Source of the DNA: Camphora micrantha
Lineage: Eukaryota; Streptophyta; Magnoliopsida; Laurales; Lauraceae
Direction: 5' to 3'
NCBI GenBank assembly: GCA_003546025.1
Contig: QPKB01000004.1
Location: 3,078,685 to 3,142,684, forward strand
Length of the DNA stretch: 64,000 bases
The notes beneath the pieces were generated by a model. The model saw nothing but the letters and a program-made list of their open reading frames with translations. It had not been told where the DNA came from and did no database searches. Shown here piece after piece: positions 25,740 to 38,701 of the stretch (within the stretch, counting starts at the first letter, position 1; each line of letters opens with the position of its first letter). A program made the position numbers and the translations under genes.

Positions 25740-26400
25740 GCATGACGGGCGCTGTAGCTGCAGCCACCTTGCTCGAATATGCGACTCGATATTGCTAAGC
25801 TGGGCTCTGCCCTGACTCGTGTCGGCGCATTACTTGAAGAAGATGCGTCATTCACTAAATCACTGAAGAAAGCCCTTGTGTAAGCTTTCGCCCGGTCCCG
25901 TTCATCAATGTAGGCGTCCCGTGCCTGTATCGGCAAGGTTGCCACACTGACCATCCAGTTCTGCCAGTAGATCTGCTAGCCTGTTTGTTGATCTCTTGCA
26001 ATAGTGAATGGTCCAGTTGTGAAGTGCTGTCAGAAGATGTATTACCCGTTTTCAGAGACCCATCATATCCCATGTTAAGTGCCCGGAAGTTTGGATGGAA
26101 GTTACGAGTACCAAACAGTATCCTTCCACCTGAATGTTTGACAACCGGAGATCATGACAGCGAATTGAACCACGTTGTAAGACGATTAACTCAGCCTCCA
26201 GCGGATGAGCAGCACAAATGTCACCGGAGAAAGCCGTGATCAAGTTGCCTAATGGGTCACGGATGGCACCACCCACTCTTGCCTATTGCGTGAACGGGTT
26301 AAAAGCACCATCAAGGTTGAGTTTCAGCTAGCCCGGTGGAGATGGAAGCCAGCAGTCGATTGGCGCGGCAATAGCGGATTCTGGACCTGCATAAAGAGAC
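25740..26400 (-). pseudogene. Non-LTR retrotransposon RNase H domain fragment (broken)
   Basis: On the minus strand the translation reads LKLNLDGAFNPFTQ, a stop, then ARVGGAIRDPLGNLITAFSG and AHPLEAEL. This is the plant RNase H-like domain of LINE-type elements, with the first acidic residue (NLDG) and the second (EAEL) still visible. Further down, in a shifted frame, LLQEINKQAS resembles the domain's C-terminal part. A stop and frameshifts show that it is inactive. The matching reverse transcriptase is not seen next to it. Confidence 0.7.
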
Positions 26401-27230
26401 ATTAGTTGATTCTAGGCTGATACAGTCTTGTTTTCAATATAATAAATATGGGTTAAGTGGATGGAAGTTGAAGATTACACTTACTGAATCTTTCTTTACT
26501 TGCGAGTAGATTGAATCTCAAAAGAGAGAAAAAGAAACTATGATAAAGATAGGTTGTACCCACAAGCAGGTGGGCTACATACACTATGACTACATTTTTA
26601 TGATGGGGCCCACATTTGCTTTGCTATATTTTGTCCACGTAAGGCCCACCACATTGCATCATTTTGGCATGCAATGGACCCACCGAACCAAAATGAATGT
26701 TGCTAATTGCACAATCGCATGTCAACCAACCCAAAGTAAACTTGTTACTTTAGGGTTTAATTAAGCCCTTCTTTTTACCAAATAAATAAATAAAACTTCT
26801 GAGTCGGCTACCTTTTCAAACAGATTATTGAATGGGGCCGGTTTTAGTAGAAACTTGAGCCTATGTATGTGACCTGCAGGCCTCAACTTGACCTGTTTTA
26901 CCCAGGCCATTTCTATCCCCAACTTAAACACCCAAGGCGATTTGATGGAAAAACTTTTGCCACACATGCCATGAGTGAATAGACAACACTTGTCATTGAT
27001 ATTCCACATTGGTCAAACCAAACATCATTTTTTGGTTACCTAGATCCACTCCATGATCAACTATTGCTTTCTTTAGTCTCACTTAGAGGTTCTCGTTCAA
27101 GGCCCACCGGAGTTCATGGGCCAAAGTTCAATTTATTGTTTGGCCCAACAGTTAAAAAGCCCAGACCTGGATCTTTATTCTTAATGGTCAGGCCAGCCTA
27201 GCATATATAAATATATATATATATATATAG
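26400..27230. other. Intergenic, no gene
   Basis: AT-rich with scattered short frames and no recognisable domain. An (AT)n tract ends it near 27211-27228. Confidence 0.5.
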
Positions 27231-27300
27231 GGAGATGCTCCGATGAAAGATATCTCTCACTTTATTATGAGAGATAATGTATATATATATTTTTTTTTAC

Positions 27301-27475
27301 TATTTTTTTTTGCTATCGGAGGGTTCCCAACCCTTTGGGAAGGACTAATCCCTCCTGGTTTAGAGGGAAGCCGAGTAAACTCCCATGTAGCCCCAGTATG
27401 GTAGTGCAGTTTTCGAACCTATAACCTCCGGGCGCAAACCGTGGTCCTAGACCAACTGAGCTACCGCTTAGAATT
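27301..27475 (-). mobile_element. tRNA-derived SINE, minus orientation
   Basis: On the minus strand: GGTAGCTCAGTTGGTCTAGG (tRNA A box) and TAGGTTCGAAAAC (B box), then a body ending AAAGGGTTGGGAACCCTCC-GATAGC and an A tail (T tract at 27291-27311). It has the best-preserved pol III boxes of the family in this window. Confidence 0.75.
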
Positions 27476-27882
27476 GAGATTTCTATATATACAAATGTAC
27501 TGGACCCGACTTTCAAGCCCATGAGTTGATTGAAGGCCTGAATGATAGGCCCCATTACTGAACTTCCTGGGCTTGGAGAAGACCCCTAGTCTCTATCTCT
27601 TGTAAGAATTCTACTTTGTCTGACACACAGTTCATGTATTTTATACGGGGGCACACAGGGAAAATCTACCATCAACAATTGACGTCTCATTTGGCAGGAT
27701 TGTAACATACAAATGATTTTGTCATTCTTCCCATTCCCTTGCGTAAAAGCACCTGCTTCGGAGGGAGGAATTCAAAATTCAAACATTCCTACGTCACGTT
27801 CACGGCATCCGCATCAACAGCCCTAAAAAATAGGCAAGGATCAAACATTAGACCTAATATCCAATCCTGCGATCCGGATCCC

Positions 27883-28009
27883 CTGTTTGGACCAAAAGGT
27901 CAGGGAGTGCCACATGGAGAAGGAATTTTTTTTTGAGGAGACCAGAATTTTTTTAGGAGATGGGATGTGAAATCATATCCATGTGGCACCCTGTGATTGG
28001 TCCAAACAG
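27883..28009. repeat. Imperfect inverted repeat / fold-back element
   Basis: The left arm starting CTGTTTGGACCAAAAGG (27883-27919) and the right arm (27978-28009), whose reverse complement reads CTGTTTGGACCAATCACAGG, share the word TGCCACATGGA, with about 58 nt between them. It resembles the core of a fold-back MITE; outer limits and target duplication are unclear. Confidence 0.55.
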
Positions 28010-28943
28010 GAGATTCATTTCCCCAATCCTGGCCCAAGATTGTGAGTGAGCTGGCCTGACCACGAGCACCCGATTCATTCGTGACAGCCATTTATTCTAT
28101 CGAAACCGCTATAAAAACGAATGTCCGCCCCTTGTATTGGATGCCCTCAAATTCTATTGTAATAGGGGTTAGTCTCACCGTAAAATTTAGCATATAATTA
28201 AATATTATAAATTAATTACAATAATAATAGAGACATCCAATTACTAAGAGAGGGTGGCAGTTTTGAGTGGTTTAAATTTTTGATAAGCGCAATGGTAGAA
28301 TTCCCACCCCCGCCTCCGCCCTCGCCCCCCCTAAATGAACACTAATATTAATATTGTTGTCATAGACAGCATCCCATGAATCATTTTTAAAACATAGTTT
28401 CAGCTGGTCTTAGGCAAAGGACAAAACAACAATCTAACATTCAAGTTTGTGATAAAAGCTCTTCAAAATTGTCAATTTTTAGAGTTTTCAGCAAAGCAAC
28501 CTTAACAACAATCATAATAATCCAAGGCCAGTTGTGGGCACAAATGGGCCCAAACCAGCCAAGTTCTACTATCACTCCCTCTCTTTCTCTAATTACGTTT
28601 GTCTTGTCTAGTGACTGGGGGACTATCTAAACATACCCACTAAGTTGGTATCAAATTGTAAAGATCAAGTTACAACTAATAAAGTGCCAAGGGAACTACC
28701 TAAACCTACCAAGCAGTCCTTGGCGTGATTTGCTCCCCATCTCTTGTGGTCGAAACCACCCAAGATTTATCCATTGTGCGTTTATGTGAATTTCATGGCA
28801 CCACCCAAGGTATTAGACTATTAGTTCTGTTGGACAAAAGACTTCAGTGACACCACGTCATCCAAAAAAATCAAAGAAAAGAAAAACTATCAAGCTTTTG
28901 CTCAGGTCAATAAAAAAATAATGTTCAAATTATAAAGTTCAAG

Positions 28944-29056
28944 CGATAAGAGCTCGTGGCATAGTTAAAGGTGCTCACTATTAAAACATTGGGTTCTAGT
29001 TTCTCAAGTCATGTTGTTAATCAAAAATGAAAAAAAAAAAAAAAAAAAAAGGTTTG
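28944..29056 (+). mobile_element. Short SINE-like insertion with poly-A tail
   Basis: The body has TCGTGGCATAGTTAAAGG (A-box-like) and GGGTTCTAGTTTCTC (B-box-like), then a long A tract (29029-29050). Near-identical flanks TAAAGTTCAAG (28933-28943) and TAAAGCCCAAG (29057-29067) look like an aged target duplication. Confidence 0.45.
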
Positions 29057-29759
29057 TAAAGCCCAAGAATCATCCGAGCTAATTATGAGTATTAAATATT
29101 TAAACCTCATAATTCCAGCTTTTGGAATCGCAGTAACCACCTCTCACTTTTATTCAAATCAGGAGAGCATGTGGCTGAGTCTCGTGGGCTCCTGAACTTG
29201 TCTTAAAATCTCGTCTCTCTGGGCAAAGCATCACTCGTTGGGACAATCCTAGCTGTAGTGGGGGCAGAGATCTCTGTTCTTTTGCATTGGAAGTGGACAA
29301 CAAACCTGGACCCACCCTAAAATTGATCATATAAGATATGGGTTGTTAATGGCATAACTCTAGTTGGAGTGGAATTAGGTCCAATGTTAATGCCCAAGGA
29401 AAGTGATACAGAGCAATTGGTATGGTATTTCAGAGATGGGCCCAAGTTTCCCAATTTCTCACACGTACAGACATGGCCTAACAAATGATTGCGAAGCACC
29501 ACCTTACAAGTGGGTTCAAGGACTGTGAGTGGTGGATCAATCTGAGATCTAAAGCTAATATGTAATGTGGACAATGAATCATCTCCAACTGACCGTCCAC
29601 CTTGCATACATGTGGCTTCAGTGATCACCACAAAGGAAAGACATGTCCAGCTGTACCTGATATTTGTCAAAACACACCTCCCTCGTGATCCTAGAACGGC
29701 AGTTTCTTACCTGTTTGCATTTCTGTTAACATAAGCGCGTACTCTCACCAACTTGGATT

Positions 29760-29981
29760 TTGGGAATTTCAAGGGTTTGGTCGAGTGGTCATGACCACGG
29801 TTTCTCCCTAAAGGTCTTGGCATCGACCCCTGGTTCTCTTTCTTCAGGAACCGAAGGTCGAGTCCACTTGTGCTACCACCTAGGGGCTACAGAGATTTTA
29901 CCCGGCTTCTTTCTCGGTTGGAGGAAATAATCCAGCCCAAAGGGTTGAGAACCCTCTATTAGCTATAAAAAAAAAAAAAAA
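29760..29981 (+). mobile_element. tRNA-derived SINE with 10-bp target duplication
   Basis: Flanked by AACTTGGATT at 29750-29759 and 29982-29991. The head GGTCGAGTGGTCATGACCACGG and the B-box-like CATCGACCCC give a tRNA-derived 5' end; the 3' end AAGGGTTGAGAACCCTC-TATTAGC plus a pure A tail is shared with the copies at 24554 and 27301. Confidence 0.75.
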
Positions 29982-29991
29982 AACTTGGATT

Positions 29992-30840
29992 AGGGATTTT
30001 CTTATATCGCAAAACTTTTTTTGTGATATCACAAAATTTAATTAGATGATGTGATATTGTATAAAGTTATTTTGTTAACAAAAGTTATTGGACACCTTTC
30101 TCTCTGTATTGTAAGGCAATTTTATACAACATCGAAAAAATATTGTGAAATTTGTGATATAGCAAAAAAATACAATTCCTAAGAACATTTGAGAATTTTC
30201 TCAATTTCCATCGTAAGGCGGAGTTATCTATGAGTAACGGTGGCCTAACCAAAAGCACCCCCCCCCCCCCCCTTTCAGTTATATAGTCGTAGATGAGAAA
30301 ATTATGAAAAAGTAAAAGGAAAATTATGAAAAAGTAAAAGGAAAAAGAAAAATCAGGTGGCATGGTTGGGTTGGGTTGGGTTGGGTTGACGTGCTGAGTG
30401 TAGCGATTAGGGTTGAACCCAAATCCGACTTATCACTGGGGTAAGGAGATGTCAGCACAATCCAACAATTTTAAGGTCTAAGTAGGAAGTGTTGCAGGTT
30501 GAGTAACATTTATTGAGGAAATTCAAATGGAACCTTGCTCATTTATTAATCATTTTTAAGATATTAATTTAAATCTCATTTTAATTGGAGTGTCATGCAC
30601 TATTAAATAGGGTTAGGTCGATGTATCAAATTAAAACCACCATCTTCAAGAGAAAAAAAAAGGAAAAAAATCTTTTGGCCTTCTAAAATCAGGAATTATT
30701 AGTGTCACGAACGCATGCATGCAATATATCCTAGTCCACTTGTGTGACACAAATAGATCTTCAATGGGGCTTAACGGTGGATGAATGATGTGGCCCAACC
30801 CTAGACCAAGACCCGCAGGCCCCGATGTTCCCACTTGATA
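29992..30840. other. Intergenic, simple-sequence tracts, no gene
   Basis: Contains a run of about 15 C (30258-30272) and five tandem GGGTT units (about 30364-30388). No coding or RNA gene seen. Confidence 0.5.
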
Positions 30841-31990
30841 GGGCCCACTTGATCTCTGATTTTGAGATTTCTATCATTAATTTAGATAGTCTCTAAATTA
30901 GTATATATAATTGCTTCCTAAATTCTATTTTTGATTAAGGATTAGACACTTTCTTATTTTAGATTATCTTGGTTATTAAGAAGAGTTTATTGTATATACC
31001 CCTCTAAGGCTTATATGATTTGTAAATAGACCCATGTGATTTTAGTATTTGCATATATGCCCCTATCTTTTAATTTCAATGCCTTTCATGTCCCAAAATT
31101 AGTATTTCTAATGAAAATGGGTAATGACCATGGGATTTTTGTTGAACTTTTATAAAAATAACAACTTTGCCCTTATATCAATTAAGCAAATATGGGTTTA
31201 TTATTATAAACCAAAATTCCATTACTGTATCCCAATTCCCAACGGTCTCTCTCAATAACTTTTTAATGCACATGAAGCCTAATTATGTATTTTAAAACTT
31301 TCATTAATTTAATGGTGGGTCATGCATGGATTAGATCAATTGTAACTAATTATACGCACATCCATTAATTGTCATTATAGTAGATTTGGATTTAATGAAA
31401 TATGCCCTCTATTGATAAAAATAAATTTATATACTTTTATTCTCTCATAATAAATATAATTATCAATGTTACAAACTTTAGAGAAAAATAAATTCAAGCC
31501 TTTGAATTTAAGCATATAAGGATAAAGAGATGGACGAATGTGTCATTTCACGTTAAAATCTTTTGATAGTTGGTTGGCTACTGATTTTGGAAACACGAAA
31601 GGTATTAAAATGAAAAGGTAGGGGCCTATCTACAAATACTAAAACTATAGGGGCCTATTTACAAATCTTACAAATCTTATGGGGGTATATGCAAAAAGCT
31701 TTATTAAAAAACAATGATACTCTATAAATAGAGAAACCCCATTGTAATGTTTATGCTTTTCTTCAATTAACTCAAGTTATCGCGCACTTTCTACCAATGA
31801 GTTTTATGGCCATGAATGCTATTTTATGTGGAATTTCTTCGTTAGATTCGATCATCTTCACATGAGACGTTGATCTATTCGATTGAAGATCCGGAAGTGC
31901 GCCAATAAACCTCATTATGATCCTGCCAATCTTAGCCTGTTTTATGGTCGAGGAAGGAGACGAAGAAAGGCTATAAAGACGATAATTTCC
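30840..31990. mobile_element. Probable LTR-like sequence interrupted by a long-TIR element
   Basis: Diverged inverted repeats of about 100 bp, left about 30983-31090 (starting TATACCCCTCTAAGG) and right about 31592-31703, enclose some 500 bp. The outer sequence resumes as AAGCTTTATT...CTATAAATAGAGAAACCCC, resembling a TATA/R region of a plant Copia-type LTR, and the flanks AAGAGTTTATT and AAGCTTTATT look like an aged target duplication. Nesting of a MULE/MITE-like element in a solo LTR is inferred; LTR limits were not found. Confidence 0.4.
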
Positions 31991-33850
31991 ATTTAAAAAA
32001 AAATATATCTATCTTGACGTACGGGCTTCTGTGTTTCAATATATTTATAGCAAAATTCATTGCTCAGTGCACAACCTTACTGCAATTTTAATAAAAAGAA
32101 AGAACAGTACACACATGGTTGAGCACTGGACATTTGATTGCCCACTCAATTTTCATGTACCTCAAATTCCCTGCATGTTGACCTTTTCTACAACAACGGT
32201 TCCCCACACAACCACAAGTAGGGTAGTGATTGTACAAATCTTAATTCACATGCATCAAATTAGATTATGATACAATTTACAAATATCAAAGCAGAAACTC
32301 AGATTTGATTTCCACTGCACTCTGTTTACCTACAGTATGTTAGCTAAACAATAGCCACTGGCAATTGCGAAGCTGACTAATTAGGAAACTGATGTAGTGT
32401 ATGAGTTCGAGTCTATTCTAAAGCAAAATAAATAAATAAATAAATATATATATATATATAGCTCGCTGCTCTAATCAACTCCACTGAGGTTCGATCCAAA
32501 ATTTAAATATATCATAATATAACCATATATTATATATAATTATATTAGTGCAAAACTTAATGTATGTATACATATGTAATCTCATCTCTATCTTAGTCCT
32601 TTCCACTAATTAATAAAATTATAATATTATAATATTACTTGAGCACTGAAGTACATGGGTATGGGCCCGAGATCTGTCAAAGGGTCAGGTCATTCAAGGC
32701 TCCAACATGAGAAATCTTGAATTAAGAGCGGAATGAACTCCATAGTAGGGTCAAACTATTGAAATTTTGAGGAGTACAAAATAAATGCCCTATAATTATA
32801 GGGGATATTCCAAGTTTTACTATTATAGTAGCTCGATGATCAATTATAACATTAACTAAATTATAGAGTTAAAAACTGATTAATAATTTTTGTAAGATTA
32901 TATAAATCATATTTTACTTAAATGGTCAATTTTATGAGATGAATTCCTAATATGGTAAAAATTGAGATACGGCCCTATTTCTTTGGTGGAATTTCTGTTA
33001 AGAATTTACCATATCTACTAATTCATGGACAAGATGTAACAATTAGTCTCTTGAAATTTCTGAATCTTATGTTTCTTCAGTAGCTGTTTTATATTTCAGC
33101 TACTTGAATGTTTTCTTTTAACCTTTGAAAATTTAAGAATTTTACTTTCTTTGTATTTTGATAAAATTTTTGGATGTTCAAGCACAGCGAGGGTCTAAAA
33201 ATTCTACTATGCCTGAAAATATAGGAATTCTCTAAAAAGAAATAATTGAAAATCAAGCAAACAAATGAGAAAGTTCGTTTTTACAGTTTGGATTTTCAAT
33301 TAATGATCTCAATGTGGAAGTTGATGTGTCTAAGACGGGTCGTTCACGCCAACCAAGCACATTTGGTCCAACCACAAGCATCGTCGCAGGCACGTCGATC
33401 GAGACAGTTGAATATCGTGGGCCCCAGTTAGGACAGAAATAGTCGGAATCAGACAAAATCCTCTTCCAACATCCAACCGTGTTTTAAATGTCAACGGTCC
33501 AACTTTAACCAACAAAATCCGAAGGTCAGAATCGTCCAATCCCTCCCAATCCAACGGTCTTAGATTTAAATGACGTGCACGCACAACGGATGAACGGCGG
33601 ATGAATAGATTAGATAAACGGCTCCAACACTCCGCTTGGTGGAAGACGCACATAGCAGCTCGAGCATCCGTAACGGATGAGGAGAGTATCATTACCGGAA
33701 AATAAACGGAGTAGTTGATAGCAATGAGAAGTACATTGCAAAGCCAGCAATTTTCCGTTGTCAATTGCAGATTCATTTTGGAATTGGGTCCCACCTTCCT
33801 ACCTAAGATTAAGATAGGATTGTACCCGATTCCCCTCATTTCCACTGTCA
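31990..33850. other. Intergenic and upstream region of the IQD gene
   Basis: AT-rich with an (AT)n tract at about 32444-32460. From about 33300 the sequence becomes less AT-rich towards the IQD promoter. The 173-codon minus-strand frame at 33330-33851 has no domain and lies over the promoter, so it is not called. Confidence 0.5.
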
Positions 33851-33918
33851 TCGATTTGGCAAGGTCTCTCTGCTCTTTTTGTTCGATTGAGAGATCGACT
33901 TATTCCATAAATCTCCAG

Positions 33919-34525
33919 GTATTGTTGTCTTTTCTCTCGCCTTCAATCTGTTACTGGAATAGAAAGATTGGGTTTTTCTATTAGTTTTTGGATCTGAAGA
34001 TGTGGGGTGTTCTTTTTTCTTCGATTTTTGATTCGTAGATCCATGTAGAAGTTGTTTTGAATTGGGAAAAAGAGAAGGATTTGCGTTTTTTTTTTTGTTG
34101 TTGAAAGATCTTGCAATTTCAGCAATTGGGTATTGGTTGGTATTGGTTTCTATGTTGGGTTGATTCTAAAATTGATTCTTACGATTTCTGGATCTTCTTA
34201 AAAGTCTGGGACTTTGGAAAATGGGGTTGGGTTTTAAATGTTTCTTGAAGATGATGCAAATTTACAGTTGATTTCGGATCTACTGTAAGTTTCAAGACTA
34301 TTAATTTGTTCTGAAAAGTGGTAAAGTTTGGTTTTTTATTGGGTTTTCACGTGTTAGTGGACTTGTTTGATCTGATTTAGGTTTTTCTGGTTCATTTGGT
34401 GGAACTTTTAGGAGGTTTGAAGCTTTTGTTATTTTGGTGGTTTGTTATGTATATAAGTGAAGAATCTCCTTTGATCTGATTTGGGTTTTGTTTTCTTTGC
34501 GAATTTTTTTTTTTTTGTCTGCTAG
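33919..34525 (+). other. Leader intron in the 5' UTR of the IQD gene
   Basis: Donor CTCCAG|GTATTG at 33918/33919 and acceptor TGCTAG| at 34525, after a T-rich tract (34505-34518), place an intron entirely upstream of the start codon at 34549. The leader exon start is not resolved; it is probably near 33850-33900. Confidence 0.6.
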
Positions 34526-34538
34526 ATCAAATTGAGGA

Positions 34539-34565
34539 ATGATAAGAAATGGGCAAGAAAGGTAG
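34539..34565 (+). promoter_or_regulatory. Upstream ORF overlapping the IQD start codon
   Basis: An ATG at 34539, 10 nt before the main ATG, opens an 8-codon frame ending with TAG at 34563-34565, in a different frame from the main ORF and overlapping its first codons. If the leader intron is spliced as inferred, ribosomes meet this ATG first. Confidence 0.7.
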
Positions 34566-37500
34566 TTGGTTTCAGGCAGTAAAAAAAGCTTTGAGCCCCG
34601 AATCTAAGGTGAGGAAATACTAGGATACTGTTTTTTCCATGCAGATTTTTGTTTTGGAAACCGGATTGTTGAATGATTGAATCTGTTTATCTGAATCTTC
34701 TTCAAAATTGTTTCATGTTTTATTAGAAATCAAGCAAATCAAAGAAGAAATGGGGCTTTGGAAAATCAAAACAACCAGATCCTTCTTCACAAAATGCTAC
34801 ACCGCCTCCTATCCCTACCGAGGAGATGAAACTGACTGATGCAGAGAATGAACAGAACAAACATGCTTACTCGGTGGCAATTGCCACTGCCGCTGCCGCT
34901 GAGGCTGCTATTGCTGCTGCAGAGGCTGCTGCAGAAGTTGTTAGGCTGACGGCTGGGACAAACTATTCTGGTAGATCAAGAGAAGAAGTGGCCGCAATCA
35001 AGATTCAAACAGCTTTTCGAGGATATCTGGTATATTTTACTTTGCTTTTTCTTAAATCTCAATCTTTGCGTCATCTGTTTTTATGGTTAAGACTTATTTT
35101 CATAGGCATCTGCGGTTGGTATGCTTAGATATTCTTATGATCAGCGCAACTTTGATTTATTTACCACATGACAAGGCATTATATTGTCATTTTGCTTCTA
35201 TTGTCATCCTTATTATGGTTAGGGGAACTATCAGTGTTTTTTTTATAATGTTGATAAAACCTTTTCATGTAATGTCTTGGCCTAGTTGTGGATAGATTTT
35301 TGTGTTTTGATTCTAGTTTGCGAAATAATGAGACCTATCTTTCCCATACATTTTTCAAAGTTCTTAAACTATTGCATCTTATTCTGCTGAAAAACTCATG
35401 ATTCTGTTAAGAGGTTTGTGAAACATTGTTTGACAATGTTAATTTCAGTAAAGTGACTGTCTTTGTAGGCCATTTTTGAAGAAAAACACGACCGTCTCTT
35501 AAAAAGAAAAGAAAAGAAAATGCCAAGTGCTCCTTTGTTCGAAGGGAATTTGAATTCCTAGGATAAAAGGTGAAGAAAATGCATAGTGATCAAACCATCT
35601 AAGCAATGGCTTGCTATCAAAGGGCACTAAAAGTGAGGGATGAAAGGTGAAGCTCCACAAGGGGCCATCAAGTAGTAATCTCCTCTTTGATAGGAAATGA
35701 TTATCCACCATTCCTCTAGTAAATTAGTCGATGATCCGATCTCCTTTGCCTTATATCCTTCACTTCTCAGTTCTCACCTCTTTAACATTCCTTTGATGGA
35801 ACACCTGTTACTATGAATCGCTAGGAAATCTATTTTAAGTTGGCAAATAGGTCCTTTATAAACAACTTTCGGTTTTGTGTGATTCTTTTTATCTTATTAG
35901 AAATTGTTTGCTAAGTTTTCTCATATGAAGGAAGGATATTCCTCTCTCGAGTTTGTTATATATTTGCTAACACAATGCAAGACAACATTGCTGCATGTAT
36001 TGAGATCTGGGGGACGTTAAGCAAGTGGGACCTGACAACATGAACGCTTACATTTAAGAACTGTTGGTTCTCCACTCTTTTGCTCAAGTTTGCACCTTGA
36101 TTTTAGCTATGTATAGGTCCAGTTATTACCATGGCTGCACGCCTATGTGAAAAATGGTCTGATAGAAAAATGAAAAAAAATAGAAAGAAGAAAAGCTCAA
36201 CAGTCAAGTTAATATACTTGTGTGGCTCATCTGATGAGTGGACATACTAGCATGGTAACCCCGTGCTTAGCATGGATATGACTAACATTGCAATCTAAAT
36301 ATTCATGAATCATGCATTAAAAAAAATTCATAGTTTTTAGAAAGAAAAAATAAAAAGAGAAAAAGAGAGGTTATGAGTACCCGTTTATGTAATCCAAATG
36401 CTAGTGGTGTAGAAATGAAATAGGAGAATTAGAGTAGAAAGGGTATGAGAATTGGAGTGTAAAGGGGGATGATATAATTTGGATGAAAACAGAGCCTTCG
36501 CAAAAGAAGAAAACAAAAGAAGAAGAAAAGTGGAGGGTAGATAAGTGAGATAGGAGTGGGGAGAGAACATACAAGATTTTGGAAAAGTAATGTAACTTCC
36601 CGTCAAAATTAAAACTGCCACTCAAAATCAAATCCGAAACCCTTCTCTTTAATATATTATGATTGGGGTAAGGCTAGGCACATGGCATGGCCTACCTGAT
36701 GCATCTCTTAGATCTTGTACTTGTTTGCACCATTTGTCCTTGTTATATTAGTAGCGGCTGCATTACGTAATATTCCCTATCCTTTCTTCCTTGGCTTATC
36801 ATGTTACTGGCACCTATTTTCTTGTATGTATGCTACTCCTTGTTGCTTTTTTCCAATGAAGTGAACAATGTATGAATTGGGTCTGTGATTGCATGTTGTT
36901 AATCAGGCAAGAAGAGCGTTACGGGCTCTACGAGGGTTGGTTAGGTTGAAATCTCTTATACAAGGAAATGCAGTCAAGCGTCAAGCCGCAACCACATTAC
37001 GCTGCATGCAGACTTTGGCTAGAGTTCAATCTCAGATTCGATCAAGGAGGATCAAAATGTCAGAAGAGAACCAAGCCCTTCAGCGACAGCTGTTGCAGAA
37101 ACGTGAAAAGGAGCTTGAAAATCTGAGGGCTTCTGTATGTCTCCCTGTTTTCCTTTTTTGGCTTTTGCCCAAGCTGGCCCTGTGCTATCTTTTGGTTCCA
37201 CTGCTACATGTCTGTTGTGCACTTCTTTGATTAGCTGTTTTCATGAATATTGCAGCTGGCTGAGTATTTATTTGAAGTGAAGAAATAGTTTATGTTAATT
37301 GTAGGTTTACCAAAGCTCCCTTACATATGAGAACTTGGTGCATTTTTTCAGTGTTGAATGAATGAATTTCTTCTCATAAATAATGGAAAATAAATAGTTG
37401 AACTTCTTATTTTGGTATGAGTACGCTTGTGACACTGAGGGATGTCATATGGGACCCATAACTAATAGACTAAAATCGTACTCATTTCGAAAAAAGATGT

Positions 37501-38663
37501 TCTTTAAAAATTGCTGTAGTGATTCTTACTTCTGTTCCAATTGCAAAGGTCCAAACTCTTGCGAATTTAAAACTCTATTGAGCTTGACCAACCTTCTATT
37601 ACTTCTGCCTCTCCTTTACTACACTTGTTCTTCAGTGTTTGGTACTTTTTCCATTTGAATTCACACATGAAGGATTTCAATATGGTGGAAAATGATCTGT
37701 TGACTTTGTTCCTTATTGTTTAGGAATCCAAGTTGGCCAAACAGGGAGCTGTGAGGGCTGAAAGTTTTCACTCAATCTTTTGTGAAGTACAAGAGATGCA
37801 TACTGATGAGGAAAGAATGCAAAACAACTACAAAACAACACTCACAAAATTGTCCTTGTAGTGGCATTGATGATATAAAGATTGTCTGTCCTATCTGCAC
37901 CTGCTTTAGCCAAATCAACCTTGATTTATTTTTGCTGACATTTTGACTGAAATGAACTCAAACTATACGTGCTTACTCAAAAAGGGGAAAAAAGAAAAGA
38001 AAAGAAAAAGAACAAGAGTTGGAGTTGTAAAGTATAAAAACAAAGCTAAGGAAGAAGAGTTGGAGTGGAAATCCCCGAAAGGACTCCACTTCCAAATCCT
38101 CTTTATGAACATCATTAACAAAATAAAAAATAAAAAAGGTTAACATCATTAAGAAGACTCAATGCCACTTCCAAATCCTCTTATAATGCCCCTCCCCTCT
38201 CAAAAGGAAAACATCTGTAAGAAGACTCAACAATGATCCATGTTCGATGGACTCGACCTTTGACAAACTTCTATAAAATACCACTCTAGACTATTGCACC
38301 TAGTATGCACAACACTGATGGACTGTAATGGACTCGTGGACAGCTACAATCAAAATTTGTCCGGCAAACTGACTCTGTCCCTATTCCTGAAATTTTTATT
38401 CTTTCCTTTTCTCCTTCTACTATTGCCAATCTCAATTCAATATAACTCAGTTAAACTTAAAAAAAAAAATGCTGTCGGTCTTTATGGAAGAATGAGGACA
38501 GTGAATCCATTATGAAAGGAAGGTGTTGCTGTATTCCCAAAACTTTTTGGATGGTAGCTTTTCTAATTCAAACTATATTCAAACAGGGTTTTTGATTCTT
38601 GGGTAAACATGGAACTTTTTTTTTTTTTTTTTAATGTTTTCTTCAACTGTGGAAGGCAGATTG

Positions 38664-38701
<38 letters not shown>

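Noticed and set aside
30364..30388. Telomere-like GGGTT repeat
   Set aside because: Only five units and not the plant TTTAGGG repeat; treated as a microsatellite.
33330..33851. 173-codon minus-strand open frame
   Set aside because: No recognisable domain, lies over the promoter and leader of the IQD gene, and the translation looks like chance low-constraint sequence.
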